Shown here: positions 20,202-21,516 of the stretch, piece after piece
Layout: every line of letters begins with the position of its first letter
How positions within the stretch are numbered: the first letter of the stretch is position 1
DNA from: Oppiella nova
Lineage: Eukaryota > Arthropoda > Arachnida > Sarcoptiformes > Oppiidae
NCBI GenBank assembly: GCA_905397405.1
Contig: CAJPVJ010000681.1
Location: 1 to 21,516 of the forward strand
DNA length: 21,516 nt
Reading direction: 5' to 3'
Translations under genes and position numbers: made by a program
The notes under the pieces: generated by a model
What the model saw: the letters and a program-made list of their open reading frames with translations, nothing else
What the model was told of the DNA's origin: nothing
Databases searched by the model: none

Positions 20202-20476
20202 TTGTGTAAATATTATATAATAGCCATTAATCTAAATTATAAAATCCGTGTTTATATTTACCATATTTTTTCTATTTATCATTTTCTAATATCTATTGCA
20301 TCCAATTTAGAAATAATAAGAAAGTCTAAGACAACAAAAGTTTTAATTATATATTTGTTGGAAATATTTGTCTAAATTAGAATTTCCATGAAGTTTAATG
20401 AGATGATAACAAATAATTAGAAGTGGTATTCATATATGATATGATAACTAATATTTTGTCATTTAAAGGTGCTGGA

Positions 20477-21516
20477 ATGAAATGGAGAATATGAGGCAAA
20501 TTGAGTGCCAAAACATCAACACTGAGAACAACAGCCAAACGAACGGAACTCTAATGACATTAAGCGCTGATTATGACATCAAAGCAGCAAAAGAATCTCA
20601 AATCAAAAACTTTTTCCAATGGTTTTGTGGAATCAATTACAAGAAACAGAACAAACGGCATGTGAACGAGAATTTGGCGAACATTTCATCCATTCATCAA
20701 ACAAAGAATCAGAAGAGGATTCTCACGAGTTGTGTGATAGTCGTGATCACTGTTGCGGTCACTCTATTCACATATTTTTCACTCCCATTAAGTCTCCGGT
20801 AGTAACTCAAACTCAAACCCATATTACTGTCAATAAATTGCATAAATATTTATGGAAACAGTTATTGTTTTAACACAAAATCGATTCATTAATTAGTATA
20901 AAGTTTCAAATCATAACTAAATTTTAATAATTTCATTGAAATATCTAATAAAAGTTTATATTTGATTCGCAATTTAATAGATGATTGAAACAATTAATTG
21001 ATTTAAATTTCAATAAAACCAATGATTCAATTAAAAGATAAGAAAATAAAAAGTTCAATAATTAAAAAACATATATATTGTGTTAGAATTTGAATTCATT
21101 TTCAAATACTGTGTGAATAAAATAATGTTTTGCAAAAACTTGCTATTTGTTTATCATTCTTAGCATCGATTTCTTTGAACATTTGAATATTCAATTATTT
21201 CTCAGAGATCTGGCAATCACTTTGTACTCAAAAATATGAATTTATAGAATAAAATAAACACTCAGAATGTGAGGCACTAATAGGGCTTAGGACTGAATTG
21301 AAGCTAAAGTAATGAACAACTACTGTATATCTACTACATGTGAAAATATAACACTTATGGCACTAACAGTCAAAATGCATTTTTAGAGGTATTGCACTCT
21401 CGAGCTTTAAAAATATCTTAGTCTTAGTTGCTTTGAGAAATTACAAACAAATGCTATTAATATTAATTGCTATTAAAACGCTTGCAATTGGTTCTAATAT
21501 CTGGAAATCACTATAA
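20477..21516 (+). pseudogene. Duplicated SLC5A last exon and 3' flank (partial copy)
   Basis: Second copy of 14257-15304. The open frame from ATG at 20482 to TAG at 20802 encodes 106 residues that match the SLC5A cytoplasmic tail and last membrane helix. The rest of the transporter is absent upstream; the preceding bases belong to the STAT upstream region. Of five coding differences, four change the residue (Met to Ile, Thr to Lys, Gln to His, Ile to Thr), so this copy does not look constrained. TTTAAAG just before the copy resembles a 3' splice site, but exon 12 of SLC5A ends in phase 0 and would meet a stop after three codons here. It is either a relic of a tandem duplication, the tail of a second locus, or an assembly product; the copy continues to the last base of the window. 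Confidence 0.88.

Larger units (their letters stand above)
18618..20476. other. STAT upstream region, no gene recognised
   Basis: This 1.86-kb stretch runs from the STAT start to the second SLC5A copy. I see no protein gene. The piece 19170-19500 is less AT-rich than its surroundings and may hold a STAT promoter or noncoding first exon. Three TTCNAGGAA sequences occur (19267, 19358, 20193). A gap base N lies at 20081 between two identical 105-bp stretches. Confidence 0.6.

Overview
This window is animal nuclear DNA. It is very AT-rich outside exons and has many short GT-AG introns of about 60-80 bp. Every recognisable gene is a conserved metazoan family. An arthropod-type Galpha-f-like G protein and a single STAT of the STAT5/Stat92E type point to an arthropod. 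A small-genome chelicerate such as a mite is my best guess, but that is inference.

Layout, left to right. (1) 1-1912: left arm of a large inverted repeat, carrying the upstream region and a 3'-truncated copy of NDUFA8 (+). (2) 1948-2535: coatomer zeta (COPZ, +) without its first coding exon(s), joined directly to the broken NDUFA8 copy. (3) 2536-4887: AT-rich intergenic DNA. (4) 4888-7331: complete five-exon Galpha gene (+). (5) 7597-8251: complete three-exon NDUFA8 (-), convergent with Galpha. (6) 7732-9646: right arm of the inverted repeat (intact NDUFA8 plus its upstream region). (7) 9718-14582: complete 13-exon SGLT-type SLC5A transporter (+), divergent from NDUFA8. (8) 15352-18617: complete five-exon STAT (-), convergent with SLC5A, with an in-frame 111-residue duplication inside its coiled-coil domain. 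(9) 18618-20476: STAT upstream region with three TTCNAGGAA STAT-site matches and an assembly gap (one N at 20081) flanked by two identical 105-bp copies. (10) 20477-21516: a second copy of the SLC5A last exon plus 3' flank.

The genes are unrelated housekeeping or signalling genes: respiratory complex I, COPI vesicle coat, G-protein signalling, sugar/Na+ symport and JAK-STAT. They do not form an operon or pathway. The striking part is structural. Both window ends lie inside copies of internal sequence, two segmental duplications break genes, and one gene carries an internal duplication. These may be real recent rearrangements, or two diverged haplotypes or repeat copies joined by the assembler. 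The N flanked by identical sequence proves at least one local assembly artefact. I see no CRISPR, rRNA, tRNA, bacterial or viral gene, or transposase. The most testable biological leads are the STAT coiled-coil duplication, the STAT-site cluster upstream of STAT, the NDUFA8/COPZ junction whose exon phases allow an in-frame fusion, and a roughly five-fold excess of the noncoding palindrome TACWGTA.
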